A stretch of 64,000 nucleotides of DNA from Torymus aiolomorphi (GCA_036365515.1 CM070877.1:87621022-87685021); one strand, 5' to 3'. Shown: positions 11,995-24,607, counted from the first letter of the stretch. The notes: generated by a model not told the origin, from the sequence alone. Numbers and translations: made by a program.

Positions 11995-13875
11995 GCGTAG
12001 TTAGGGCAATAGCGCGCCATATACCCGACAAGGCCGCATGAGTAGCAACTCAGCAGCGCCATTGGCCCTATTGGAGGGGGTTACCCTCGGGGATTGCGGA
12101 GGGCGCGGAGCCGTTCGGTGGACTCGTCACCTTCGCCTCCTGCCTGGGCATCCTTGCCCCGCCACGTCCAGATGGCTGGTTACCGCGCCCTCTGCGCGGT
12201 CCAGGGGGCGTACTTCGCCCGGAGCGCTCTCCTCCGGAGCCTCGCCGGTCGGAGAGACTCTCGCTCAGCACTCGCCGAAGCATTTCCTCCAAGCCCTCCA
12301 GCTTGGCGTCCTTCTCGACCACCGCGGCAGCCACTTTGCCTTCCTTGGCATCGCCTTTAGGCTTTTGTGGCGCATCGGTGTTTGCCGGCGGTTTATACGC
12401 CATTTCAGGCAGTAGCGTCGCTGTTGGCGGTGGGGGAGATTGGAACGTCTTCGAATTCTCCAAAGTTTGCTCCGCGTCCACTGCCAACTCCAGTAGCTCC
12501 TCTACTGTGCTGAAGTCTGACCTACGAACCATCGCTTGCAGCTGTGGCCGTGGGTTTCGGTGCAGCTGGTCCAGCTGTTGCTCCGAGCTGGGAGGCGGCA
12601 ATATTTTCCTCACTAACGCGATGAGGCACGTGATGTAATCTCTCACGGCCTCGTCTACCCCTTGGGTGCGGTTGTTAGCCACTGCTATCAAAAGCTGCTG
12701 GTACCTCTTTGTCGTCCCGAACCAGCGTCTTGCTGCAGTCACGAAATCTTGCCACGTAGCCCATTTCCCTTTCTCGTTACGGTATCACATGACCGTCGTG
12801 TCAGTGAACAGCTCTGACAGCGACGACAGCACCTCTTCTTCGAAGAGGTTTGCCAGGACTCGACAGTCCTCAAGCGTCGCCAGGAATACGTCGATACTCT
12901 GGCTCTTTGCACCAGAGAATCGAATTTACCATTTCCTGACGATTTGGCCTATATCCCGCGAGTGGAACATACTCGACTTCGAGAAGTTTCCTGTCGCGCC
13001 TGGCGCGCCACATGTCGACCAGCTCGAGCCTCTCGCCGAACCTCAGCGGTCACCCCCCACCCAGCTGTGTTTACTCCTTGTAAACCAGCCTGACCATCGC
13101 GCCGAGCTGGCGGTGGTGTCGATGGCGAACCGATCCACGCATCGTTGCCGTTGACGGTGTACGTGTCGTCAAATTGCACGTTGTGACCTGGCCGGGGTTC
13201 CGCAATGTGTGTGCTGGAAGCGGCGCGTCGCTGTTGGTTCAAAAGCAGATCCTCCAGTGACCTGACTTTCGCTATTAGTTCCGCTAATAGCGAGCCGACT
13301 TCCCGAGGAATGCAGAACTCGGAGCCATCCTTTGCCAGGAGGCGAAGCATATCTTCTGGCTACGCTTGCTGTTCGTCGCTGTTTTCTTCATCTTCGCCGC
13401 TCTGGTGCCGCCGGGTTTGTTGCGTCTTGTTGCGTTGCTCCGTTGCCTGTTGCGGGTATTCGTTGTCCACGTTGCTAGCTGTGGCGTCTGGATATCGTGT
13501 GTGCTGGGTGTCGGGAACGGCCTCCGCCGTCGTCCTATGCAGTATTTGCAATACTTGCTCGCTCTTAAGCAGGACTTCCAGTGGGTGTACTTCCCAGCTG
13601 GATGTTTCCATAAAGGAGCCGTCATCTTCTGAGAGGATTTTGCGTAAGAGGTTTTCTCTTAACGCCATCCTCCGGGCGATTACATCGCCCGGCCCCTCAG
13701 GCTCCTCGAACTCCTGCGGTGTGTAGCTTCCCAGCACACATTGGCTTAGCCTGTATACCCTTAGCAGCATGACATCCTGCCGCTTCAGCTGCAGTTCGGC
13801 TAGGTAGCTTTCGGTCTCACTCGGAGAGATCGACAGCACCCACTCCTCCACGGCTGCTTGTACATCGTAGGGCAT
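11995..13875 (-). pseudogene. Gypsy gag, several frames
   Basis: Minus-strand pieces 13875-13360, 13350-12949 and 12742-12068 form a gag-like region. The first starts MPYDVQAAVEEW and ends in a Gln/Glu-rich tail. The last begins in a capsid-like helical region (RWFGTTKRYQQLL) and ends in a basic RGRG segment. Just beyond, at about 12004-12052, is a nucleocapsid knuckle CYSCGLVGYMARYC whose CCHC histidine is replaced by tyrosine. Role in the family: particle assembly and RNA packaging. Frame changes near 13355 and 12900-12750 inactivate it. N-terminal gag is poorly conserved in general. Confidence 0.7.
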
Positions 13876-14735
13876 CGTTCGCTAATTGTGTGTGTGCAAG
13901 GGGATTATAATTTGATTACCCGAAACTCGAGAGTGCTTTTGCACGGCCAGTGATATCCTTCACAAGGTACCTACTGGATTACCACTGGCTCAATTGGTAC
14001 GAAATCCCAACTGGTGCTTTGGTCTTCCCGCTAGACCGAGGTAAACTCGCTTTTACCTCCTTGCCTGGAGATTATGTTGTTTTCTGCGTGATGCGCAAGC
14101 GTAATTGTTTGCCAGCGCAAACGATTCCCGATCAAACTGAAATTCGCGATTTCCGCACGCTGCGCATGCGGGGCACTAAAATCACTATGTGTATTAACAC
14201 CGCCGGCGCATGCGCGGGCCAGAAATTACTGCGCGCGCACTCTAGGATATCCCCCGCGCGGACGTTTACGCGAGTTAACCCTTAAAACGAAAATCCAGCC
14301 GAAATCCCCAGTATTTAAATATTGGATGCGGAATCCGTTATTTTACTCCCCAGCGTGCACGTGTATTGACGAGCAAAGAGATAAAACGCTAAACCTATTT
14401 TCATCCCTAATATAATAAATAATTAATGAATAATTAATAATTAATTGCTAACTAATCTCTTTGCTGTCCACACTATGCACTTCAACAAATGCTCGGCCTT
14501 CACAAGCAATGTTCCTCACTAAGTACGTGTAGGCCGGGTTATTTCCTCCAAGCAAGGTTAGGAACCACCAGTTGGTTACCCTTGCAAACACTATACAGTT
14601 TTATAATAATTAATTATCCCCGCGATAATTAATTATTCACAGCGCGCGTCTCGACCTGTTTCGAAAATTAGCTAACTACTATGAAATTCGCCGTTCCCTA
14701 ATCTAATGTGCTGCAAAACGTTAATGGGCGCCAGT
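13876..14735 (-). other. Gypsy 5' leader and primer-binding site
   Basis: Non-coding leader between gag and the 5' LTR. TGGCGCCC on the minus strand (14726-14733) is the tRNA primer-binding site type found in many Gypsy elements, one or two bases from the LTR end GTTACA at 14736. Around 14400-14640 the leader is AT-rich with palindromic ATAATTAATTAT words. Confidence 0.7.
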
Positions 14736-14785
14736 TGTAACGGGCCTGATTAACAAACGCAATGCGGCCCATAGACGTTACAAAC
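14736..14785 (-). repeat. inner stub of Gypsy 5' LTR
   Basis: Starts TGTAACGGG beside the primer-binding site, as an LTR end should. Only about 50 bp remain before LINE coding sequence. It matches the presumed equivalent end at 7194 only weakly (about 20 bp), so part of the LTR may have been lost when the LINEs arrived. Confidence 0.45.
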
Positions 14786-16782
14786 ATACTGGGCGCGCGG
14801 CTGTGTTGGGTGAGTTCCTCAGGCTCAGCAATAAAGTCGATTTACGCAACTCGCAAGAGCGTAACTCCTTCCTTCATAAACATCTCACTGACGCTCTTGA
14901 TGATAACAAGGAGATATGGAAGGAAATGCGTAAACTCAGCCATCTACCAAAGCGTAGAGAGGATGATCTCCATGGCTTCACACCGGGGGAGCTGAACACT
15001 CACTTTGCCGGGATCTCCGTGCCTCCTCTTGAAAACATCGACGAAGCAATGGACGTCATTTGGCCTGCGACAGAGGAAGGTTTCTCTTTTAAACCAGTTA
15101 TCTTGAGTGACGTAGTCCTTGCAATAGTGCATTTCTCATCGCAGGCAAAGGTGGTAGACGGAGTCTCCCAGAGTGTAATCGTGAAAGCTTTACCTATAAT
15201 CGGCGAATTTTTAGTCAGGATTTTCAATACCTCTTTTGCGCAGGGAGTTTTTCCTGGCTCCTGGAAGTAAGCACAGGTAATTGCTCTTAAAAAGAAGCTA
15301 GCGCCATCTACCATTTCGGACTTTCGTCCTATAGCATTACTGTGCTTTCTATCCAAAGTGCTTGAAAAGATTGCCCATAACCAAATCACGGAGTATCTTA
15401 ATAATAAAAATTTACTAGACCCCTTCCAGGCCGGATTTCAACAGCACCACAGCACTCAGACGGCACTTCTCAAGCTGACTGACGACATTCGTTTAGCCAT
15501 TGACAACAGAAAACTGACGCTACTGTTACTATTTGACTTTAGCAAGGCCTTTGATACCATTTCACCGACAAAACTATTGCGTAAACTCAGTCAGCTAGAG
15601 TTCTCAAGGTCAGCTCTCCTGTGGATCAAATCGTATTTACAAGGTCGCACCCAAATGGTCATCTCTAATAAAAGTGGCAATTCTGATAGGCTAGGTACTA
15701 ACCTAAGAGTTCCACAGGGTTCTGTTCTGGGCCCTTTGCTTTTCTGTCTTTACGTCAATGACTTACGAGACGTACTTGACGGTGATACTATCAAACATAT
15801 TTTCTACGCGGATGACCTACAGATTTACCTACACACTACCAAGGATAAAATCTTGGAAGCCATTGCTCGGCTATCCAATGCGGCGCGAATGGTGGCTGGA
15901 TGGGCGGAGAGCTCTGGTTTACATCTCAATGCTGGCAAGACAAAAGCGATCGCGTTTGGCTCCAAAGTTGGAGTTAATCATGTGAAATCATTGGATTTGC
16001 CGGGCATTGGTTTGCGATCTGGGGAACTCATCCCATTTAGTAGCGAAGTGGCGAATCTCGGTGTTACACTTGATAGCAAATTAACATGGAAACCACACAT
16101 TGAACAAATTGCTAAGAAGCTTAATAAAGCCCTTTATAGTTTGAGGTTTATTAGAGCATGTACCACTGAGACTCTTCGCAAAAGATTAGTCGAGTGCCTT
16201 GTTCAGCCACACCTTGATTATTGTACAGTAGTCTACCTAGATGCGTCAGCTGAGCAGCGTGAGAAAGTGCAACGGTTAAGCAATTCTTGTGTGAGATATG
16301 TCACGGGAGCTAAGAGGGACGAGCATATGACCCCCTATAGGAAACGCCTGGGCTGGCTTCGTATGGACTCACGTAGGCTCTATTTTGCAGCATTATTACT
16401 ATACAAATTATTAAGGATACGTGAGCCATCATATTTAGCTGCGTTTTTCACGAAGCATAAGCCTAGGCCGACCAGTAGGGGAGTGCAGCCGGAGCTTGAG
16501 TTTCCAGCCATAAATTACAAACCGGGTGATAGGGCGTTTTTGGCGCAAGGTATTCCTATCTGGAACTCCCTCCCTCCCTGCATACGTTAACTACCCTCAT
16601 TTTCAGCATTCAAGAGGGCACTGCGTCAACATTTTATTGATCTCGATCCTTAGCTTCTCTTGGTGGGAAAGGAGCCTTCCAAAAACTTCTTGTAAATAGA
16701 CCGTGTAATTTTATTTTGACTTATGACTGCCAAGTGGCATTATGCTGTGAAATTAGCCTAGGATATATAATGAACTGTGATA

Positions 16783-16813
<31 letters not shown>

Positions 16814-16840
16814 TTTATTTTAAATTTGCTTTTACTCTTA
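14786..16840 (+). mobile_element. LINE-A, 5'-truncated Jockey/CR1-group element
   Basis: A non-LTR retrotransposon fragment without endonuclease, inserted within the Gypsy 5' LTR. The RT open region is followed by an AT-rich 3' UTR with TTTTA repeats (about 16780-16840) and the word GTGATAT. It is on the strand opposite the Gypsy. Confidence 0.85.
14803..16652 (+). pseudogene. LINE-A reverse transcriptase (ORF2 C-terminal part)
   Basis: A single plus frame reads through RT: DFRPIALL (motif 1), TLLLLFDFSKAFDTI (motif A), VPQGSVLGPLLF (motif B), FYADDLQIY (catalytic YADD) and LNAGKTKAIAFG (motif D). It is followed by the C-terminal region LVQPHLDYC, usual in Jockey/CR1-group elements, and ends RQHFIDLDP. 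Two in-frame TAA stops (about 15268 and 16588) are the only lesions seen. There is no start codon, as expected of 5' truncation. The exact clade cannot be settled by eye. Confidence 0.9.
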
Positions 16841-17077
16841 CCTTTTTACTTTTTATACTTTTACTTTTGGCAAAACTATATTAATTGTATTACAAAATGA
16901 TATTTATTTATTTATTTATGTATTTGCGACCTTTGTTATAATTTATTTTTATATTCGCCTCTGTCTCGATTTTATTTCGTATTTTGAAATTGTTTTAATT
17001 TGACTTTGTATCGTATATTTTATTATTTCGCTTGTTGTTTATATGTATCAAGTTTTGCCCTACAGGCGAATAAAGAG

Positions 17078-17247
<170 letters not shown>

Positions 17248-17289
17248 AACCAGGTAGATAAAATAACTAAAAAATGCAATAGCATCATG

Positions 17290-17763
17290 TATCATCTGAT
17301 ATTCTTCAGAAAGTATAATACCGAGACTCTTCGTAAACGGCCTGTTGAAGCACTGCTCTTCCCTCACCTGGACTATTGTTCTGTCGTACTGTTGAACGCT
17401 TCTCAGGAGCTGCGAATCCGACGTCTTAGGAGGGACAATCACATCACTCCCCACAGAACCTTGTTGGGTTGGCTACGTACTGATTCGAGGAGACACTACT
17501 TCATGGCTGTACTGATGTACAAATTCGTGCGTATGAACGTCCCGGACTGTCTAGGTCTCTTTACTAGATATGTACCCAGGGTTAATCTAAGAGGAGTTAT
17601 AAAAAGACTTGAGCCCCCTCTGATGCGCAAATCGTACGGATTTAAATCATTTCAGGTGCGAGGAGCGCATTTATGGAACTCCCTACCCACTGAGATTCGA
17701 AATTTACCGTCTCTCACTTGGTTCAAGCGCGCAGTAAAGAGGCACTTATCTGACCTAGAATAG
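17290..17763 (+). pseudogene. LINE-B C-terminal fragment
   Basis: One open frame of about 158 residues reads TETLRKR, FPHLDYCSVV, LLGWLRTDSRRHYF and HLWNSLPTEIR. This parallels the C-terminal 160 residues of LINE-A (TTETLRKR, QPHLDYCTVV, LGWLRMDSRRLYF, IWNSLPPCIR) at clearly less than full identity. It is a 5'-truncated copy of a related but distinct element, in the same orientation. Confidence 0.88.
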
Positions 17764-18360
17764 GGCACCTCGAAAGGGACAGATACATGTATTCTTGTGC
17801 TGTCCGATTTACACTATTTATTCGTTCTGTCCCATTTACGCAATTTATTCATTTTGTCCTGTATTCTTAAGTTAGTTGTATGACTGTAATTTATAAGAAT
17901 GACTGGACGAGTGAATGTGATAGATGAATGCATGAGTTTTAATATAATTATAGTTTTAGTATTTTCGACTGATAGGTATTTTAAAATCTTTTTTTTTGTT
18001 AATATTGTGTTTTTATTATTGTATTCGCCACTGTGACTTACTGTTTTCAATATTATTTTATAACTTTGACTGTGATCACACTCTGCGGTTGTGATATCAC
18101 TTTTGTACACGTCGGTATTATTTTTTGACTGTGATATCATCTTTTATAAGTATTTGATCTGTGATATCACTATGGTTACCTTCAGTATTATTTTGACTGT
18201 GATATCATCTTCTTTAAGTATATGTTCTGTGATATCACTACCGATACCGTTAGTATTATTTTGACTGTGATATCATCTATAAGTAATTAATTTGTGATAT
18301 CCTTATTTTATATTTTAATTTTGGCGTTTTTACTGTATTATTTTGTATACTTTGTGATCC
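17764..18360 (+). repeat. LINE-B 3' UTR with 68-bp GTGATATCAC tandem repeat
   Basis: GACTGTGATATCAT begins at 18127, 18195 and 18263, exactly 68 bp apart, with looser units from about 18060. The palindrome GTGATATCAC recurs. The same words occur at 51750-51850, which is therefore probably a related LINE 3' UTR. Confidence 0.8.
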
Positions 18361-18364
18361 TTAC

Positions 18365-18369
<5 letters not shown>

Positions 18370-18442
<73 letters not shown>
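18370..18442. repeat. (CT)n microsatellite
   Basis: A pure CT run directly abutting the outer 5' LTR piece. The 3' LTR has a shorter, impure CT tract at the corresponding place (about 7970-8010), so the tract has expanded here. Confidence 0.92.
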
Positions 18443-18448
<6 letters not shown>

Positions 18449-18865
18449 GTATGAGGCATCGGGCCTCGCGGCGCCTCGTGGCTTCGCTGCTGGTGAAGCC
18501 TTCTGTCTTTCTCTCTCCTCTTCTCCTTCGTCGTCGCTTTTGGCCGGGCGCACGACTGCAGCCGGCGCTACACGGGTGGCTTGCTGGTGACGGAGAGAAG
18601 GCGTGGGGGCACGGGGCACACTCTACGCGGTGCGGCACTGGCAGAGCGAGTTGGCGCGTATGAACCTGTTGCACGGCATGACTGAACTGGATAATGGCCG
18701 CGGCGTCCCTTTGGAGCGTCGCGGCGTCATCTTCCTTCTTCTCGCACCGTCTCTCGCGCGTCCCGCTTGGCGCGCGGTGAGTCGCGATACGCGCAAGCGT
18801 GCGAGATTCAAATCTCGCCACGCTGTATGCACTAGTATTCTCCCTTTATTCATACGACCGTTAAA
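18443..18865 (-). repeat. Gypsy 5' LTR, outer part
   Basis: It matches 8010-8430 of the 3' LTR almost base for base (CTTCGCTG, GTGAAGCCTTCT, GGCCGGGCGCACGACTGCAG, CTCCCTTTATTCAT). The next bases are ATAC (18866-18869), identical to the bases left of the 3' LTR, which pairs the two ends of one insertion. Confidence 0.88.
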
Positions 18866-19278
18866 ATACATGAACAATGTTCTTCAATTTGTTTCAATTT
18901 ATCGATTCGGCTTCCTTTTGTGGCTACTTTCTCTCTCCACCTATACAGTTGACGTTCCGTTTTCAATTTCTTAAATTTATTTTGGACAGTTGTAAATTTC
19001 CTTTTATTTTTACCGCTTGACCAAAATTCTACAGTCCGCTTTTTATAGTTCAAATCAATAAATTCCATCTTGCTGCTGCACTGATTTTCGGTTTCAGATA
19101 TTTCCGTATCTTCAAAATCTATATCTACATGTGAGTCATCCGCAGGCATGTCATTACGAGGTTCATATGAATTATCGTAATATAAATATTCATCTGATTC
19201 TTCGAAAATACTATTATCCTCTAAACTAGATACAATAATATTGTTCACTATATTGGCAACATATTTTTCTGCATTGTT
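18866..19278 (-). pseudogene. pogo/CENP-B-type transposase, upstream fragment
   Basis: The minus-strand frame carries an acidic stretch (DADDSHVDIDFEDTEIS-like), then RKFTTVQNKFKKLKTERQLYRWREKV and KLKQIEEH, then continues across the Gypsy to the helix-turn-helix at 6878-7193. This order (acidic region, basic helical domain, CENP-B HTH, DDE) fits the N-terminal half of pogo-type transposases, though the acidic part is not diagnostic. Upstream it is cut by the foldback element. Joining at the TT target bases keeps the frame (RLPL|NNAEKYV). Confidence 0.68.
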
Positions 19279-20084
19279 CCCTGTTGAAAATATCCATGTG
19301 GATTTTACACTGATTTCCACATGGAATCCATATGGAATCCATATGGAATCTATACGGATTCCATATGGATTCCATGTCGATTCCATGTGGAAATCAGTCC
19401 CAAATCGTCCTGTGGACTTCCACATGGAATTCCATATAGATTTCCTTATGAATTTTTCTACAAACATTTGTAAAACAAAATCCGTATGGATTTCCATGTA
19501 GATTTCCATGGGGAAATCCAGGTAAAAACGACATGATCCATATAGATTTCCACATGGATTTCCATATGGTAATTTTAATGTTTATAAAAATGTGTATTTA
19601 TAAAATTGTTATATTTTTTTTTACTAGGATACATATTTTTGGCAACAAGTACTGTAGAATCTTTTCGAAGAATTACATAAGAGGAAATTATAGTTTATAA
19701 TTTTTTATGCTTTACTGATATGGTAAAAAACGTATCCCTAGTAAAAAAATTTAAACATTTTATAAATAAACATTTTTATAAACATTTAAATTACCACATG
19801 GAAATCCATATGGAAATCTACATGGATCATATCGTTTTTACCTGGATTTCTCCATGGAAAACTACATGGAAATCCATACGGATTTTGTTTTACAAATGTT
19901 TGTAGAAAAATTCATATAGAAATCTATATGGAATTCCACGTGGAAATCCACAGGACGATTTGGGACTGATTTCCACATGGAATCCACGTGGAATCCATAT
20001 GCAATCCGTATAGATTCCATATGGATTCCATATGGATTCCATGTGGAAATCAATGTAAAATCCACATGGATATTTTCAACAGGG
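19279..20084. mobile_element. 806-bp foldback element with about 320-bp inverted arms
   Basis: Ends are CCCTGTTGAAAATATCC and its complement, flanked by TT on both sides. The arms (about 19279-19600 and 19755-20084) pair almost throughout. Each arm is itself built from short palindromic words such as GGAATCCATATGGATTCC. No coding capacity of its own. It is inserted in the pogo-like transposase gene. Confidence 0.85.
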
Positions 20085-20117
20085 TTAAGAGGTAGTCTCT
20101 TTTCTAGGCCTTGAAAC
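20085..20117 (-). pseudogene. pogo-like transposase, most upstream recognised piece
   Basis: The minus strand reads FQGLEKRLPL, in frame with NNAEKYV after removal of the foldback. The piece ends at the LTR-like block. The gene start is not found. Confidence 0.45.
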
Positions 20118-20792
<675 letters not shown>

Positions 20793-21600
20793 CAATCTCA
20801 ATATGTTAATACAGAGGTAAAGCGGAGAGAGGGGAAAATGACGAAGAATTATTTTCCGTCATAAAACATATTATTTAGGATGAATAATACATTCATCGCA
20901 TTTATTAAATTCATCATTCTGGATAATTAATGTACTTTTATTTTTCCTTTAGATAGTTTGTATGAAAATGTAGTGCTGCAAAAAATTTTATTAAAGCATG
21001 AAACTCTTATAAAAGATAATAATATATAAATGCAAAAAAGTATATCCTTGGTACAACCGGTTTTTCATAAGTCTTATAATTATAATTATTAATGTATTAT
21101 TTTGAAATAGTTAAATTTTTTCAATGTTAATATAGTTCCGCTGAAAAATTCAATTGTAAGTTGATTCAACTCCTTTTACGTCGAAGCCTGAGACTAAAAT
21201 TTACTTGATATTTTATGAATAACTTTAATAAAATAAGTAAATAATATAATTTTTTTTTATGACAAATGGAGAATAATTCCATTCATACAGATTATACAAA
21301 ATACATATATAAATAGTTATTCTGGCTGATACCCCACTTAACTACAAATTACAGATTATATTATTTTTCATCTATTTTTTTAATTAGAGTCATAAAATTG
21401 ATAAAACTAGTAAAAATAATAATAATTGTTATACCTGTTAAGGTATTTAAATTAATTTCAAGAAAATATTTATTTTCTTTCGGAGACGATTTTATGATTC
21501 GACAATGATAAATATTGATTATTTTGACGTCTATTTTTTTAATCAACGAAACGCTTAAGATTGTGCAATACTTTATTAATGTACAATTAGCGCCATGGTG
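20793..21600. other. AT-rich non-coding stretch
   Basis: AT-rich with short direct and inverted repeats (for example ATGAATAATACATTCATC near 20880). Small frames at 21361-21760 show no recognisable motif. No gene supported. Confidence 0.5.
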
Positions 21601-21667
21601 TATCACTCGAGCTTTGATACGGATCTGCCCTCTTCTCCTTATCGTTAGTCTAAAATTAATCAACACT

Positions 21668-22598
21668 TGTAACGAGCGGACTGAAAAAATACTTTACAGA
21701 AAAATAACGCGAAGATCGTATGCGAACTTCACTTTCCAACTAATTGGATCGCTGAATTAAAAGCGCGCGCTCAAAGAGTAAAGCGCGCGGCCGCTATGCT
21801 CAGATATGAAAACGACCAGCGGAGTCGTTTTCCCGCAGAGGCGGCGGTATCCGGGAGAAGGTTAGGTTAAGGTCGATAAATGAAGAATAGCCTCAATTAT
21901 TTCACAGCACAATAACAAGGTTTATTCAAAATAATCCTTTACATCAAAAACGCGTCGCGTTGCGCGCCGACAAGAAGACGGGATCCGCCGCTCGGCGCGG
22001 GCGGATCAAGGTATCTATTCTCACTGGGCCGGTGAACGCACCACCGGCCACTCACCGCTGCGAGTCGAAAATACACAAATAAATCGCTGCACGGGAAGTA
22101 CAAAGAGGCTTACCGGGAGAGGAGTGCACTCCTCTCGTCGCTCGCTCACGAATCCGCTCCTGCGTCAGGCCTTATCCTCCAGTCGACTTCGGAGTGTTCA
22201 GGCCGAGTCCTAACGTCCAGCGTTCAGCTAGACGCTTCGGACCCCAGGAGTGGCTCGGATTGCTCACGTGCGCTGCTCTTCGTGGTCGGTACGTGTACGG
22301 GCGCTACTCTGCACCGGTGAGGACGCACGATACCGCTTTCTTCGCGGACGATCAAATTAACTCGCGTATGCGCGGTTTGACAGCCCGAGAGAATCTGATT
22401 CAAAAATGAATCGAGCGCGACTTTGCAACTGCAAAAGTCGCGCAGCCCCCCGCGCAGATCGTGAATACATCGTTCGAGCGATGTCAGCAAACGCTCGAGA
22501 TGCGTGAATTCGCGGGAACGAGAGTCAAACGAGTTCAATAGAATACAGAGAACCGAGATTCTTATTTTCTCCGTATTTTATTCTGAAACTCCGTTATA
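21668..22598 (-). repeat. 3' LTR of gag-only element
   Basis: Begins TGTAACGAGC and ends CCGTTATA on the plus strand. It matches 25505-26340 closely. Compared with the right LTR it has a different short segment after the first bases and about 85 extra bp near 22000. Confidence 0.85.
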
Positions 22599-22666
22599 CC
22601 CCTCTCCCAGACGTTGCGTAGCGGGAGAGAAGCAACTCGATACCAAGGCTCCCGTTCAACACGACT

Positions 22667-24607
22667 TTACGTCAACGGCGGCGTTGACGAGCTGAGCGAC
22701 AGGCCCGGATACGCGCTGGATACCGCTTGCATCAAAGCGGCAACCACTTGATCCACGTCGAGGGACCGTACGCATGCGCACGGTGGGTCGCTCTTCACCG
22801 TGAGTCCGCTGAACTCCAACGGTGGTCGGGACTCGTCATATGACGCTTGACGGACCGGAGGCTGTCGCCTTTCATGGCGCTGAGGCTCCAGTCGACGACC
22901 GCCGTCGCTCCTCTGCGGAAGGGCGTTTTGGAGGTCGTCTCGTCTTCTTGTCCTCTTCGGGCGCTGTTGCCACTCCGAACAGGCCCAGTGAAGATGCGTC
23001 GATGACTGGCACGTCCAACACAATTTTCTGGTTGGACTCAGTGGTGAGGAGTTATATGATTCGAGCGTGTTCCTTGACCTTGATGAGCGGTATTCTCGAG
23101 TGGCCAAGTTTGGCTTAGTTGACCGCCGTTTGCGGAGTCGAGAAATTACCGTCGTCCACGGATTCGAACCCACCTCTTGATTCGAACCGGATCCGCTGGA
23201 GGGTTTCTTGTGTTAGTCTCCTTTGGGTGACCTTGGAGATCGTTGCGTGGCCGATGCATACGCCTCCTTCTTCCCTGTCGAGCTGGACTTTTGCGGGCTT
23301 TGAAACGGCTTGAGGTTGTCTCTAGTCCCTTGGCCCGATCGAGGTCGCGACTTGGCAGAGCGCTTGGTTACGCCTGCAACTCGGATCTTGTTAGACTCAG
23401 CTGAATCATGAAGCGATGACGTTTGCACTCGCAGCTGGTGCAGCTCGTTGTGCAGCCGTCTCACTTCCTCGCTTAAGCGTCTAAATTTCTCCTCCTCCAA
23501 TTTACGCGTCCGATTACACTTACACTCGCAACGACGCTCAATTTCTGTTTGCGTTGATGCGTCAAAGAGTTGCGAGATAATCGGCGTGCTGTCCGCCAGT
23601 TGTGCCGTCACCAGATTGTCGATCTCTCTCGCTGTTCCTTGGAAGGCTTGGCTGTTCTTCGTCTTCAGGAGTCTGAGAGACGGTAATACAGCCGTCCGCC
23701 TCCGATATATTCTCCCAGCGGCTTATATCGGACGTTCCGGGCAGGGGGAAGCTTGGAGAATCTTCCCTCCCCCAGGCTGTATTTACTCCGTCGCCTTGAG
23801 CTTGTGAGTATTCAGCACAGCCGTTGGGTGCCTTCAGACAGTCTGTATACGCCAAGCGACGTGGAGTATCAGACTTCGCGAACAGGGGGAAGCTTGGAGG
23901 ATCTCCCCTCCCCCAGGCTGTGCTTACTCCGACGTCGATTTCGTGGATGGACGCTGAAATTGCTGGCGATGGTAAAGTTGCGGCACAGCAGTCCGAAATC
24001 CATGAGTGGTCTGCATTCCCCGAGCGACTCGCGTTCTCGAATCCTTCGGACTGGGAGGAGATCGGGGAATCTCCCCTCCCCCAGGATGTGCTGCACTTTA
24101 GTTGCATCTGGACCTCACCCGGTCCTCCCGCTGGAGTTAAAGGGCTCATAGTAACGTGAGAGCCTCGTTTCTTACGTTGGGAGAACTGCCTGCTCTTTGA
24201 TCCATGATCTGCAATACATGTGTGTTCATGGATCTAAGCAAGTTGTTGTCGACTGCTTTGTTCGACGTCAATTGCTGACACAGGATGTGGGTCGAGGGAG
24301 CTGCGTTGTAGTTAGTCTCTGGAGCTCTACTTGCGTTGAGGATCGTTCCGTTGACGTATTTATTCCTCAATTCGAGTCTCCTTGTGAACTGCTCAATTGC
24401 ACTTCTACTTATTTCTTGTGTGAAGTGGGCCGGGTTGTAATTTCCCATCAGCCATTGAGTGATTCGCCTAGAATCTCCCTCGATACATCCAGTGCTTCTT
24501 AAATCTAGAGCTATATTTGCTTCTATTACAGCTTGGAAGCTCAGCTCTAGATTTTTGCGCCACTGCTCCATCGATTCGGCTAGTTCTTCTGAGGTCGATG
24601 ATTCCAT
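22667..24607 (-). pseudogene. gag-like coding region of the LTR element, four frames
   Basis: Minus-strand order: 24607-24146 (starts MESSTSEELAES, mostly helical); 24149-23562 (starts at an ATGA stop/start overlap, Pro/Ser-rich, with three copies of a TAWGR.D.PSFPL-like motif); 23611-23213 (coiled-coil-like KLEEEKFRRLSEEVRRLHNE); and 23173-22667, which has a perfect CX2CX4HX4C nucleocapsid knuckle (CWTCQSSTHLHWAC). The order capsid-like, linker, coiled coil, knuckle fits a gag. Successive frames overlap or abut, so these may be decay frameshifts. A stop-start reinitiation at the first junction is possible but unproven. No similarity to pol. Confidence 0.68.

Noticed and set aside
12038..13726. 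several plus-strand frames opposite gag
   Set aside because: Shadows of the minus-strand Gypsy gag in GC-rich sequence.
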